Below, piece after piece: positions 54,290 to 64,000 of a DNA stretch of 64,000 nt (the first letter of the stretch is position 1; every line of letters begins with the position of its first letter). The stretch lies in NCBI GenBank assembly GCA_035578175.1, contig JAQMRL010000006.1:53172001-53236000 (forward strand), written 5' to 3'. A model generated the notes under the pieces. It did no database searches, had not been told where the DNA came from, and saw only the letters and a program-made list of their open reading frames with translations. The stretch is from Catonia carolina (taxonomy: Eukaryota > Arthropoda > Insecta > Hemiptera > Achilidae). Position numbers and translations under genes: made by a program.

Positions 54290-54650
54290 TGTTCATCAGC
54301 TGAAAGACTGGTTTGAACGTCAACGGGGAGTTTCAGGTGGTTTACAATTGTTTCCCTTACTGATTGGAAACTATGCTCAGAAGAGCATCTACTTTTCTAC
54401 CCTGCAAATGATATCTTAACTTCATTCACTATTAGGTTTGGCTGTACAATGAATGAAATTCATTACTCATGAGAAAAGATAAATCTGACTAGTGTATTTT
54501 ACACCTCTACCTCTTCCGTTCTTAAATGCTTCAGTCATATAATTAACCGATAATATGATAAGAAATAGAACTATTTTTTGTTGTCCAAGAAGTAGTAGAT
54601 CGAGTGCAAATAATTTAACACTTAATTTGCCTTTTATGGACAAAATAACT
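54290..54650 (-). mobile_element. SINE-A, old copy
   Basis: TTCATCAGCTGAAAGACTGG, ACTTCATTCACTATTAGGTT, ACACCTCTACCTCTTCCGTT, ending CACTTAATTTGCCTTTTATG. A short family C terminus (GTGTGAAACACACACTA, 54250) precedes it. Confidence 0.7.
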
Positions 54651-54664
54651 TATTTAAAACCTTT

Positions 54665-54753
54665 GTTTAATCATGAGTGAATGGCGCTAAATGATGATCA
54701 ACCTCTTGTTTGACTCAAAAATACGGAAAATCATTATTTAATGCTATACTAAT
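54665..54753 (-). repeat. Family C fragment interrupted by MITE-B
   Basis: TTTAATCATGAGTGAATGGC, AAAAATACGGAAAATCATTA; cut by MITE-B at 54754. Confidence 0.6.
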
Positions 54754-54970
54754 GTCTGTCTATAACTTAGTGGCCTCCCGCGGAGAGGAGCAAAATCAGC
54801 CCGCTACTAGCCTTCTGAATAACATTCATTATGTACCAATTCTAGTATACTAGCTATAATATAATATAATAGCTTCTAGTAGTAGTATCTAATGAAATGT
54901 TACTGAGAAGGCTAGTAGCGGGCCGATTCTGCTCCTCTCTGCGGGAGGCCTTCAAGTTTTAGGCAGACAG
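54754..54970. mobile_element. MITE-B foldback element
   Basis: GTCTGTCTATAACTTAGTGG / GCCTTCAAGTTTTAGGCAGA arms including GGAGAGGAGCA and GCCCGCTACTAGCC; 217 bp. Confidence 0.78.
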
Positions 54971-55284
54971 TAGGACCTGCAGAATAAGGTGTTTTAAATA
55001 GTTTGTCGAAAAATTCATACTTAAGGCCTTTTCCCACGTTGCGTGTTAACTAGCTGCTAGTACTAGCAGGACCTTTTGTGCGTAAGTGTCGGTTACTTCA
55101 GAGCTATTTAATTAACGCCAGTGATCTGAAGACATACGTGGGTTGTGCTGTGTATTGCTGTACAAAGTACAGCTTACTAGCAACGTTTTCAACGTTCACA
55201 CCGAGCTCGTTTACTAGCGCTAGTCAATTATGTAACCTTTTCACCCCTACGAGGAGCCAGCGCTAGCGTCGTGGGGATAGTCAT

Positions 55285-55400
55285 CAAGGCCGTAATGTTA
55301 AAAAATTCAATTTTTAACCGATTTTGATGAAAAAAATACAAGAAATCTTATAATTAATGCTTATCTAAACGTTGTACAAAAAAATATTTGAAATAAAGTT
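55285..55400 (-). repeat. Family C fragment
   Basis: AAGGCCGTAATGTTAAAAAA, ACCGATTTTGATGAAAAAAA, TATTTGAAATAAAGTT. Confidence 0.5.
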
Positions 55401-55441
55401 ATCCACGAGCTTCGGTCTCACACACACACACTTCACTTTTT

Positions 55442-55610
55442 AAGCCGGCAGCATTGGCGTAGTTAGTAACGTGCTCGCCTCTCATCGTGCAGTCTTGGGT
55501 TCGAATACCATTCAGGCATGGAAAATTTTCATACGTTACAAAAAATCATTTCATCATTCACCGTCTGCATTAGCAGTAATTGCAGAAGAGTTAAGTAAAA
55601 ATTTGTTGTT
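55442..55610 (+). mobile_element. SINE-F copy
   Basis: GCCGGCAGCATTGGCGTAGT head, GTCTTGGGTTCGAATACC B box, AAAATTTTCATACGTTACAA, CACCGTCTGCATTAGCAGTA, TTGCAGAAG and an A-rich tail. Confidence 0.8.
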
Positions 55611-56215
55611 AAAAATTATTTACTTATTAAATTAATAATTGTCATGATCAGTTAACGAGAAAAGTGTTTTATGAAGTAATATTACTGCGTTACTGTTACA
55701 TAACTTAAATTTATCATCTTATTAATTCAATTCAAATGAATATTGTGTATTTAAACAACAGCTGTCTTGTTTAAACAGACGAATAATATTTTGTTGTTTT
55801 TGTATTATGTAATATATTGCAGCCTATTTATTTAATATTTATTAAAATAATCATAGAAACGTGATATACTAATAAATTTGGTCATAAGTTTAATAGATGT
55901 GTAAATTACTGTTTAGTTTTTCTTATGAACTCTTATAAAATGTTCTACAGGATTTGTTCTGTTCATATCCACCGACCTCGCTCTCGATTTTAATTAACAT
56001 TAAATACAACTCTATATGATGATGGACTTTAAACAGATACATCGATCCGTATGTTATTTAAGTTTTAAAATTAACAAAAGAAAGATAATTAACCTTGATT
56101 ATATCAATGAAGGATTTCCTTATAGCGTGTTGTAAAGTATATTATTTGTTATACAATATAATATATTCATTAGTATTTTCAATTAGTTTCCACTGATTGG
56201 TGAAAATTTTTAAAA
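55611..56215. other. No recognised feature
   Basis: AT-rich; no family match. Confidence 0.45.
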
Positions 56216-56219
56216 TTGT

Positions 56220-57000
56220 CATTTAACATTTTCTTTTGTTTGTCCGTCTGTCACACCCAGATGTCAGAAACTACAAGAGATATCAAAAAAACTGTTTTCG
56301 GATTCGTTATCTATAGTAAAATTTAGTGGGCTTGAATTAGGTTTAAAGTTCTAGTATAGATCAAAAGTGGCCCAAACATCAAAGTCGGAATTTGGAAACA
56401 AAGATAGTGTCTATAGATTCCTCTTAAAGAGTAGATACACAAACGATTGGGTTTGAAGTTCTAGTTTCGACCAGAAGTTAGAAAAGAAAAATTGGAATTT
56501 CGGAACAAAAATAGTGTTATTCGATTCCTTTTGAAAGTAGATTTAGGAATCTACGATTCCTTTCAAAAGTAGATACAGGAATCTATCACACGTATGTCAC
56601 ACCCAGATGTCAGAAACTTCAAGAGACACTTACTAAATGTTTCGGATTCGTAATCTATACAAAAATTTAGTTGGCTTGAATTGGGTTTAAAGTTACGGTA
56701 TCGATCGGAAGTGGCCCAAAAATCAAAGTCGGAATTTGGAAACAAAAATAGTGTTTATCGATTCCTTTTAAAGAGTAGATATAGAAACTATGGGTTAGAA
56801 GTTCTAGTTCAATCAGAAGTCAGGAAATACTGTTAGAATTTCGAAACAAGTGTTATTCGATTCCTCTTAAAAGTAGATACAAGAATCATTGGGTTTAAAG
56901 TTTCGGTTTCGACCGGAAGTCGAGCAATAAAAATTGGAATTTGGGATCAGAAATAGTGTCATTCGATTCATCTTAAAGAGTAGATACAGAAATCACTGAT
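56220..57000 (+). repeat. Family I tandem array, about 110-bp units in a 345-bp higher order
   Basis: Units of roughly 108-112 bp begin GTTCTAGTATAGATC (56349), GTTCTAGTTTCGACC (56459), GTTACGGTATCGATC (56692), GTTCTAGTTCAATCA (56800) and GTTTCGGTTTCGACC (about 56909). They share GAATTTGGAAACAAA-AATAG and CGATTCCT-AAAGAGTAGATA. CACACCCAGATGTCAGAAAC recurs at about 56255 and 56600. Confidence 0.75.
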
Positions 57001-57560
57001 AATTTTTGTTATACCTGTATGTCAAACGTAAGCCTTTTTATCAAAATTTCATACCAGTCTTGAGACGCATAGTTTCATGACAGGGATTTGCTGTTGTATT
57101 TTCACAAAATTAAAAATTTTATTCCTTTAAATTTGAATTTTAAGTTAGCTCTTAATTTTTGCATATAATACTACTAAAATTTTATTTATTTTTTACATTA
57201 GTAACTCATACACATATTTCCCAAAAATTTACATTTACACCAATTCACTATGTATAAGGTGAAGGAACTTGACCCAACTATGGTTAAACGTCATCCACTT
57301 AATTCATGGCTTTTACACTTACTCCTTATTAGGTGATCTTTTCTTTTCCAATCGCTCGTTTAAAGGTCTCCACTGGTCACCACACCAATGGATGCATTGT
57401 TTATCAGGAAGCCCTCTTTTCCTTCTCGCTATTCGGATCTAGTTGCATACTTTAGCTTGACCACCTGTAGTAATACAGTTGTCCAAACCACAACAGTTTT
57501 TACATTTCATATATTTATCATTTTTAAATTTTAGGTTTTTCGTTTTTAGCCTACCTTAAT
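57001..57560. other. No recognised feature
   Basis: AT-rich; no family match. Confidence 0.45.
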
Positions 57561-57916
57561 CTCTATAACAGGCCGATTTAGTGTTAAATTATTTGCACTC
57601 GATCTGCTAGTTCCAGGGCTACAAAAAGTAGTTGTTTCTTATCAGAAGGTAAGCCAATTATATAACTGAAGCATTTAAGAACAGATAAGGTATAGATGTA
57701 AAAGACTTTAGTCTGAGTTAACTCTTTTGAGAGTAATGAATTTCATTATACTATCAATCTAAAAGGTGAATAAAGTGAAGGTGTCATTTGCAGCGTGGAA
57801 AGTTGATACTTTTTTGGAGGGCCTGGCATACTGATAAGCATACTTTTCCAATCGGTGAAGATGACAACACAAGTAAACCACCTCACTCCTCGTTTCACTT
57901 ACTAAAGCCTCTAGAG

Positions 57917-59035
57917 CAGTGATTCTCAACTTTTTGCTCCGCGACCCCCAAATTGTAAAAATAAATAGAATTAATATTTCGTGAACCCCTCCCCCCCACT
58001 TGATAATAATAGTAAGCCTTACTATTCATAATTGAATTTTGATTGTAATTATAAATGTAAAAGAGATTTTCCTTTATGGTTGCTCTAAAAACTAAATATA
58101 GGAATCGTATGTTATCACTCAAGAACAATTTACTTTTAAATATGTTTCTAACGGAGATCCACGTATGAAGAAAATTTTAAATGAAAAATAAATGCAACCA
58201 TCACATTAATAATTAATTAATGATTAATTTCTTTACTTAACAATTAAGTGTACTTATTGCATGTAAAAATTTGGGTTTTTCCGTTTTCTTTATGCCACTA
58301 TCAAATCCGAATTCCCTGAAGGGTTGCATAATTATTAATTTCTCTCACTCACTGCCTTACTGAATACTCTTACTGAGGCAGACGCACGCGTACACACATA
58401 CTTCCCGGTCCCAGTATATAATATGTTACACGTTCTGTTGTTTAATTTCTTATTTAAATTATTTTGAGTATTTTTTTATTTACAGGTTACTTAACATTTT
58501 AATTATTTACATTATGTTTTACATTTAATTATTATTACATTAGTATTAGTTATATTTTTTAATTATTCACATTGGGAAGTCGTGTGAGTGTTTCACACAG
58601 ACTATTTTAGTTGTCACATCTTCTGGGATTATGCAATAACCCTTTTTCCTAGAGGAACTCTATAACATCTTCATCCGTCCGAATATTATTCTGTAGCTCT
58701 ACAAAATTCATAGCAGACTGAGTATGTTGACTTTGTTGTAATCACAGATTACATAAATACTAACTGTGTAGTAGTAACTGACTGAAATGGGAGTGGAGTC
58801 GACATTACGTAGGAATATTGCTTGTCAGATTGGCTCGCTAGACGCAGCAATGGGAGAATTGTGTAACCCTTCGGGGAATGCGGATTTGATAGTGGCATAC
58901 AGAAAACGGGAAAGATTAAAATTTTATAGTAAGTTAATAATAAATAATTGTTTTCTCATAAAATGATTAAATGATTTCATTATTGTTTCGCGACCCCCTG
59001 TAATATCACCACGACCCCCAGGTTGAGAATTATAG
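57917..59035. mobile_element. hAT element 1, non-autonomous, with nested Merlin-like element
   Basis: The left end CAGTGATTCTCAACTTTTTG and the right end (reverse complement CTATAATTCTCAACCTGGGG) are hAT-type termini, with a shared subterminal GACCCCC motif. Flanked by CTCTAGAG at 57909-57916 and 59036-59043. 1119 bp including the insertion at about 58270-58913. No hAT transposase. Confidence 0.88.
58270..58913 (-). mobile_element. Merlin-like element (family D) with transposase start remnant
   Basis: Ends TATGCCACTATCAAATCCGA and GCGGATTTGATAGTGGCATA are inverted. The minus-strand interior reads QSAMNFVELQNNIRTDEDVI then EFL-stop-EKGLLHNPRRCDN. This resembles the N-terminal part of Merlin/ISXO2-like transposases (short helix, then a cysteine-bearing LLHNPR.C segment). 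One in-frame stop, and no catalytic region. AAAATTT flanks are a candidate duplication. Confidence 0.65.
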
Positions 59036-59043
59036 CTCTAGAG

Positions 59044-59441
59044 CAGTGGTTCCCAACCTTGGGGCGATTTGGGTTCGCAGGGGGGCGATAAATTTGTGGG
59101 GGGCGATGAGTATTCAAAGACAGAAAAATAAAACTGTACTACAGGGTAAAATCTTTACTGTCGCTGATACATGTTTTTTTACAAACAAATAAACTTAACT
59201 CTTTGTTGACATTTTTTTTGGTCCGAGCTCCTACACATGAGATGAAGAATTCTGGACACAACTGCTTTGGTTGATTAATTGTTGTGAACAATAATAAATC
59301 TTTTTTACAGAATAACATACTTTATTATTTATCAACACATTACTTTAAATGAAATTAGGTATACGATGCTAAGAGAAGGGGGCGATAGGTGTGTCATCCT
59401 TCACAAAGGGGCGATGCCCCATAAAAGGTTGGGAACCACTG
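59044..59441. mobile_element. hAT element 2, non-autonomous
   Basis: CAGTGGTTCCCAACCTTGGG and its exact mirror GGTTGGGAACCACTG delimit 398 bp, flanked by CTCTAGAG at 59036-59043 and 59442-59449. GGGGCGAT motifs recur near both ends. No transposase. Confidence 0.92.
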
Positions 59442-59499
59442 CTCTAGAGGTTCAAAACAGCTTTTCAGCTGATTACCTAAACATCAATAACCTACCTCA

Positions 59500-60275
59500 A
59501 TTTTTTTACCTGATCATTTATGTTGCATCGAATTCACAATTATGTTAAAATTGAAATTTTGTAAAATTATCTTATGATGCAATAATGATATTTTGTATAA
59601 CCTATTTCACAATTTTGTAAAAGTCAATATTGTATTTTTTCCATGTATACTAAGTTCGTTAACATAATGTATAAAGTAGCAGACGTCATTGAATACATGC
59701 ATGTGAATGTATGGTTGTGTATGAATGTTATCTCTCTCTTGTAACAAAGGAAAGGTGTGGTTTGTTTTTAAATGTTTATAAATTCCAAGCACACGTGCGT
59801 TAGGTAAAAAATACAAACATCTAACAATCTTGTCTATTGTATTTATTATTATTATATATATATATATTTGTGTGTGTGTGTGTGTGCGCGCGTTTTTTTC
59901 TTTATGTACATTTCTGTCTTGTAATTATTGAAGGTCGAAGATGTTAGTTCAAATCATCCTAGTATCATGTACATACCGTATGTGTACCTGGATGTTATTT
60001 TTCTTATAACTGAAGGTTCTTCCATAGTTTGCTTTTCTTTTTTTTTGCATTTTAAATTTAAATTTCATAATTACTCTGTAATTATTGTTGGAAATAATGT
60101 CACCTCCTTTTTTTATCTTCAATGGTTTCTTGGCTTGTTATGAAGAAACTTATGAATATTTCATTAAATTCTTAAGAACTGTTATGTCAAAATTATTCTA
60201 TATTGATAAAAACCAGGAATTAGTTAGTTAATAACATTTATTATTATATACTTTTTGTAATTTTTTTTTTATTAA
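59500..60275. other. AT-rich with TA/GT microsatellite
   Basis: (TA)n then (GT)n and GCGCGCG at about 59853-59892. No gene seen. Confidence 0.5.
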
Positions 60276-60280
60276 GTAGG

Positions 60281-60605
60281 ATTGCTCAAGCTAGAAAAGC
60301 CTTTGAAATGAAAAACAACTTATTGACTACAAATATTGATGTACAGATTAGGAAATTTTTTATAAAAATACTGTTTAGAGTCGTAGCATTATACGGGAGT
60401 GAAACGTGGATGATAGGGGCTGTAGAAAGGAAAAGGATAAGAACTTTTGAAGTATGGTGTTATTGGAAAATGTTAAATATTAAGTGGGTGGACAAATAAG
60501 TAATTTGAAGGTTATTAGTTGAATGGATGAAAGAAATCTTAAGGAAACATCTTTCCAGAAAGAGGGATTGGCTTGTGGGGCATATCTTAAAACATCCCGG
60601 TACTG
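60281..60605 (+). pseudogene. LINE-L1 (RTE-like) fragment
   Basis: RIAQARKAFEMKNNLLTTNI, VALYGSETWMIGAVERKRIR, WCYWKMLNIKWVDK then a stop; continues degraded to LVGHILKHPGT. Both ends truncated. Confidence 0.8.
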
Positions 60606-60649
60606 TTTTAGAAAATAAATAATTAGCTACATTATAAAAAAACTTTTTA

Positions 60650-60953
60650 CCTAAGGTGTGTACGTTGCAATCCGTTCAATTCAGAAATATAAGCAACCCC
60701 ATAACCCATCGAGATGAGGATGATGTAAATGAGGTATAGTCTTGTACAAACCCAGGCCGACCATCCCTGAGAGAGTTAGGTTAATTGAATCCCAACAATC
60801 AAAGTACACCGGTAACCCTTATCCAGAATTCAAATCCGTATAGAAGTATAACTACCTTTGAAAGGATTTGAACCAGGAACTTTTGTCTCCGAAAATCAGC
60901 TGTTAAACAGCTGACTCGCGTCGACGACTCTACTTCTGTACAACCCGGTGGGT
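60650..60953 (-). mobile_element. SINE-E copy
   Basis: GGTGTGTACGTTGCAATCCG (reverse 3' end) to CTGTACAACCCGGTGGG (reverse head); B box seen as GGATTTGAACC. Confidence 0.85.
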
Positions 60954-61002
60954 TTTTATAAATACTAAAATAACTCCTTTGTTCGTAAATCCTTTATTTA
61001 TA

Positions 61003-61100
61003 TAATGCTGACCATGTGATAAGAAACAGAACTATTTTTTATAGCCCTGGAACTAATAGATCAAGTGCAAATAATTAAACGCTTCACGTGGTGTAATGGG
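61003..61100 (-). mobile_element. SINE-A head fragment
   Basis: TGACCATGTGATAAGAAACA to CGCTTCACGTGGTGTAATGG: 5' third of the element only. Confidence 0.7.
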
Positions 61101-61104
61101 CAGT

Positions 61105-62285
61105 ATTTATATTATAAGAAGTTGTTAAAAATTTTATGCACATTTTAGAATCTACCTGAATTGATAAAATTGTAGCATTATAATATGCTTAAGAATAATG
61201 CTTCTAGCATTGATGCAGTTGAAATCTATTAAAAGATTCATTTAAGCGGCCGTTATAAATGGTTAACTACTAAAATAAACTCTTAACAAAATAATATAAA
61301 CAATACGGAAAGTTTACAAAATATAAAAATATATCAGGGTTTTACAAAACGGAAGAAACATTCATCAAAATCATTTGTCCCTGAAATTTACAAAAATTAT
61401 AGATTTTTTTTATTACAATACCCTTTAAAAACAAAACGGAAGTCTGTAAAAATATTATAAAAATAATTGCAAGGTTACTTTTCATACTCACGTCCGAATG
61501 TGTGGGATTGTTAAAGTTATCTCAATAAAAATCCTTTATCTATAAATAATTAGGCCAACATAAGTACAATGTTACAATTTTTGACCTTTATAATATAAAA
61601 AATTGCACTTTTAAGATTAATTATCTAGGACTTTTAATCAATGTAAGGTTAATAAAACATAGGGAAGTACAACTTATTTCCGTAGGTCTTATAAAATTGT
61701 TTTATGAGAAGGTTGAAATAAATTTAAATCCATGAACAAATGATATATATCTATTTAATTACATTTTTCTTAAAGGGTCATCTAAATTTATAAGTATTAA
61801 ATATTTATTTTAGAAATTATTTACATCACTAAAATAGAAGTTTTCAAAGTTTTAAAAATACACACTTGTAGCTAATTTTAAAGTTCGGTTCGGCATTGTA
61901 CCAAAATTTATTTTTAGATGAGGTTAACGTGCGTACAGGAGTAGTTTTCAGGGTTGTATTGTTAAATAATATTAAGGAAGTAAATAACTTAACTTCTAAA
62001 ACCACAGTATTTATTTTTTAAGTGCATTTTTAAGTAGTACATTTATTTTATTACGTAATCATTGTCGGTGTTGATTGTTAAATAATCACTATGCAACATT
62101 TGAAACCTTTTTTTTTGATAAGGTGATTTTAAAAGTCTTTTTCGTAAATCTCATTTAAAATGTTTGTGCCATTTGCAAGTTTTATAAAACGTTTAAAAAA
62201 TAATTAACAATTTGAAATTAATTTTTACAATTAAAACCACTTATAACTATAAAATTTATCTTATATTTTTCTTGTTAACTAATAT
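61105..62285. other. No recognised feature
   Basis: Nearly 1.2 kb of AT-rich sequence without a family match. Confidence 0.45.
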
Positions 62286-62289
62286 TGTT

Positions 62290-62575
62290 TAATGCCCATA
62301 CTAGGCAGGTGGAGTGTTAATATTTGCACTTTATCTGCTAATTCTAGGACTACGAAAAATAGTTCTGTTTCTTATCACATTTTTTTTTTTTTGGTTTAAC
62401 GTCTGACTGTTTTGCAAATTGCTGCTAATGCAGACGGTGAAGAATGAAATGAATTTTTTGTAACGTATGAAAATATGCCATGCCCGAGTGGGATTCGAAC
62501 CCAAGACCGCGTGATGAGAGGCTTATCACATGGTCAGCCAATTATATGATTAAAGGATTTAAGAACAGAAGAGTT
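62290..62575 (+). mobile_element. SINE-A head fragment split by SINE-F
   Basis: GCCCATACTAGGCAGGTGGA to CTTATCACAT, SINE-F, then CTTATCACATGGTCAGCCAA to AAGAACAGAAGAGTT; the 3' half is missing. Confidence 0.82.
62381..62521 (-). mobile_element. SINE-F, 5' truncated, target duplication CTTATCACAT
   Basis: Poly-T left end, CTGCTAATGCAGACGGTG, B box GGATTCGAACCC, cut at GATGAGAGG in the tRNA-like head. The 10-bp duplication lies at 62371-62380 and 62522-62531. Confidence 0.88.
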
Positions 62576-62601
62576 ATTTTAATATTTTAGTATTTATAAA
62601 A

Positions 62602-62912
62602 GCCCACCGGGTTGATCCAGAGGTAAAGTCGTCGGCGCGAGTCCCCAGTTTAACAGCTAATTATCGGAGACCAAGATTCCTGGTTCAAATCCTTGTAAAG
62701 GTAGTTACTTTTTTACAAATTTACATTCTAGACAAGGTTACCGGTGTACTTTGATTGTTAGAATTCAATTAACCATACTCTCAGGAATGGTCGGCCTGGA
62801 TCTGTTTTAGACTACAATTTATTTACACGTCATACACATAATCCTCATCTCATTGGGTTATAGAGTTGCTTATATTTCTGAATTAAACAGATTACAACGT
62901 ACACACCTTAGG
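62602..62912 (+). mobile_element. SINE-E copy
   Basis: AGCCCACCGGGTTGATCCAG head, GGTTCAAATCC B box, CGTCATACACATAATCCTCA, ending CGTACACACCTTAGG. Confidence 0.85.
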
Positions 62913-63036
62913 TAAATAGTTCTTTTATAATAGTAGCTAATTTTTTTTTCTATAACAGAACATTAGTTTGAAATAACTGTCGTGTAGCAGTGGTTAGTGT
63001 GCTAGGCTGCAATTTTTAAGATTCGATTTTGTTTCT

Positions 63037-63353
63037 TATTATATGGTCCGCAAATTTTATGACTAAAGCATTAAAAAAAGAGAACTAGTCAGAATTATTT
63101 TCTCAGAGAATAATAAATTTCATTATACAGCTAGACCCTGTGGTAAATGAAATGAAGGTGTCATTTGCAGTGTGGAAAGTAGATGCTTTTTAGAGGCCCT
63201 AGCATGCTGATATCCTTATTTTTGCACTCAGTGCAGAATGCAATGGTAAACCACCTCAATCCTCGTTTTTAGTCTTAGTTAGCCTTTCTTAATGTTGTAA
63301 AGTTTGAACCTTTAGCGGTTTAAACCAGCCTTTTGGCTGATGACCTAAACAAC
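63037..63353 (+). mobile_element. SINE-A, old copy
   Basis: TTATTATATGGTCCGCAAAT to GATGACCTAAACAACATC with a 40-bp expansion around 63270-63310. Confidence 0.78.
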
Positions 63354-64000
63354 ATCTATTACTTAGGCCTACCCCGATTGGGTAAATAACGTAGCTCATA
63401 ACCAATTATAAATTTTTTAGTTCAAATAGTACTAGCAAAAATCGACGAACGATTCCCGATTTTAAATAAACGTTTAAAATATATCTCAAGGTGAACTTTA
63501 TTTTCTTTGTTTCGTCTATCTGCTACAGATTATTATCTTCATAGAAACTATAAAGTATATGAAGTTTATAAATAGTAATTTTACGTGTATTTGTAAATAC
63601 TTTTTATATTTTATTATTAATAAAGGTAAAAAAATAATAGGAAAGTTATAGTTGTAGTAGTACAGAAAGAAGCGTGGTCATTCTTCTTTACCTGATTCCA
63701 GACTGTGATTTCATTCTTATGTTCCTTCTGGCAATGAATGTTTTTTCTCTCATTTCCTCCGTACTACAACAACAACAACTTCTTCCTCTTTTCCCCCTTC
63801 CTTTTTCTTCTTCCACTAGTTCCACCGGTTCGTGAATTGCTTTTTATTATTGGTACTTGTACACAACCATTACATTACTAGTACAACAATAAAATTAGAA
63901 GGAAAGAAGACCTTGGAAAACAACTGGAGCGTGTAGTTTGCGTCCCGTAACCTAGACAACACAATGATAATCAACCGATCCCTCCTCCATCGCTACCAGC
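63354..64000. other. No recognised gene
   Basis: AT-rich until about 63700, then less so. C/T-rich and CAACAACAAC stretches at 63760-63830. The last 100 bases have more CpG and could approach a promoter or exon beyond the window, but no start, splice site or family was recognised. Confidence 0.35.

Larger units (their letters stand above)
57566..59490 (+). mobile_element. SINE-A split by two hAT elements
   Basis: The left part ends at CTCTAGAG (57909-57916). The right part resumes at CTCTAGAGGTTCAAAACAGC (59442) and ends GATTACCTAAACATC. Confidence 0.9.

Noticed and set aside
63947..63960. RFX X-box-like GTAACCTAGACAAC
   Set aside because: Fits the GTHNYY..RRNAAC pattern, but so degenerate a pattern is expected a few times by chance in 64 kb and no promoter or gene is seen next to it.
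1..64000. CRISPR arrays, bacterial operons, viral genes
   Set aside because: None seen; spaced repeats here are dispersed mobile elements with eukaryotic hallmarks.

Overview
The window reads as AT-rich nuclear DNA of an animal, almost certainly an insect. There is no dense array of open frames. Non-coding sequence dominates, with nested SINEs, LINE ends, TA-flanked Tc1/mariner relatives, hAT, Merlin-like and piggyBac-like elements, and GT/AT microsatellites. A hemipteran is possible from the general look of the tRNA-derived SINEs, but that is an impression and not a demonstration. No bacterial genes, operons, CRISPR arrays or viral genes were seen.

Only one place looks like part of a host gene. 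Around 20.4-20.9 kb a locally CpG-richer stretch leads into an ATG in good context, 20 codons, and a consensus GTAAGT donor (20816-20875, + strand). The short N-terminus resembles that of TIS11/ZFP36-type CCCH zinc-finger proteins, but this is a weak identification. A tidy 72-nt phase-0/phase-0 candidate exon lies at 46561-46632 on the same strand, and a diverged copy of its core sits in a 57-codon ORF at 47290-47463. If the first exon is real, most of the right-hand 43 kb is intron filled with transposons.

Layout. 1-20 kb: SINE-A copies; piggyBac-like MITEs (1250, 15139); a candidate hammerhead ribozyme (2113-2160, minus); a rearranged mariner (7444-8045); a Tc1-like element with about 200-bp inverted arms (8237-9023); SINE-E/F/G copies; RTE-like LINE tails (10.6, 12.2 kb); a LINE RT pseudogene (17.2-18.1 kb). 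20-37 kb: candidate first exon; a foldback mariner MITE (22273-22599); long palindrome-rich family C copies; a Merlin-like element (24.9 kb); further SINE-A and LINE ends. 37-64 kb: more SINE-A, family C, Merlin and LINE pieces; a tandem array (56.2-57.0 kb); and a SINE-A split by two successive hAT insertions marked by three copies of the 8-bp target CTCTAGAG (57566-59500).

The informative content is the nesting order and the target-site duplications. These show that SINE-A (about 390 bp, (AAC)n tail, 10-18-bp duplications) is a retroposon, that SINE-E and SINE-F inserted into families A and C, and that hAT elements repeatedly used one palindromic site inside SINE-A. Family names A-I, K, L1, L2 and MITE-B are local labels used only here. 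All protein-family calls come from reading translations by eye; no database search was possible.
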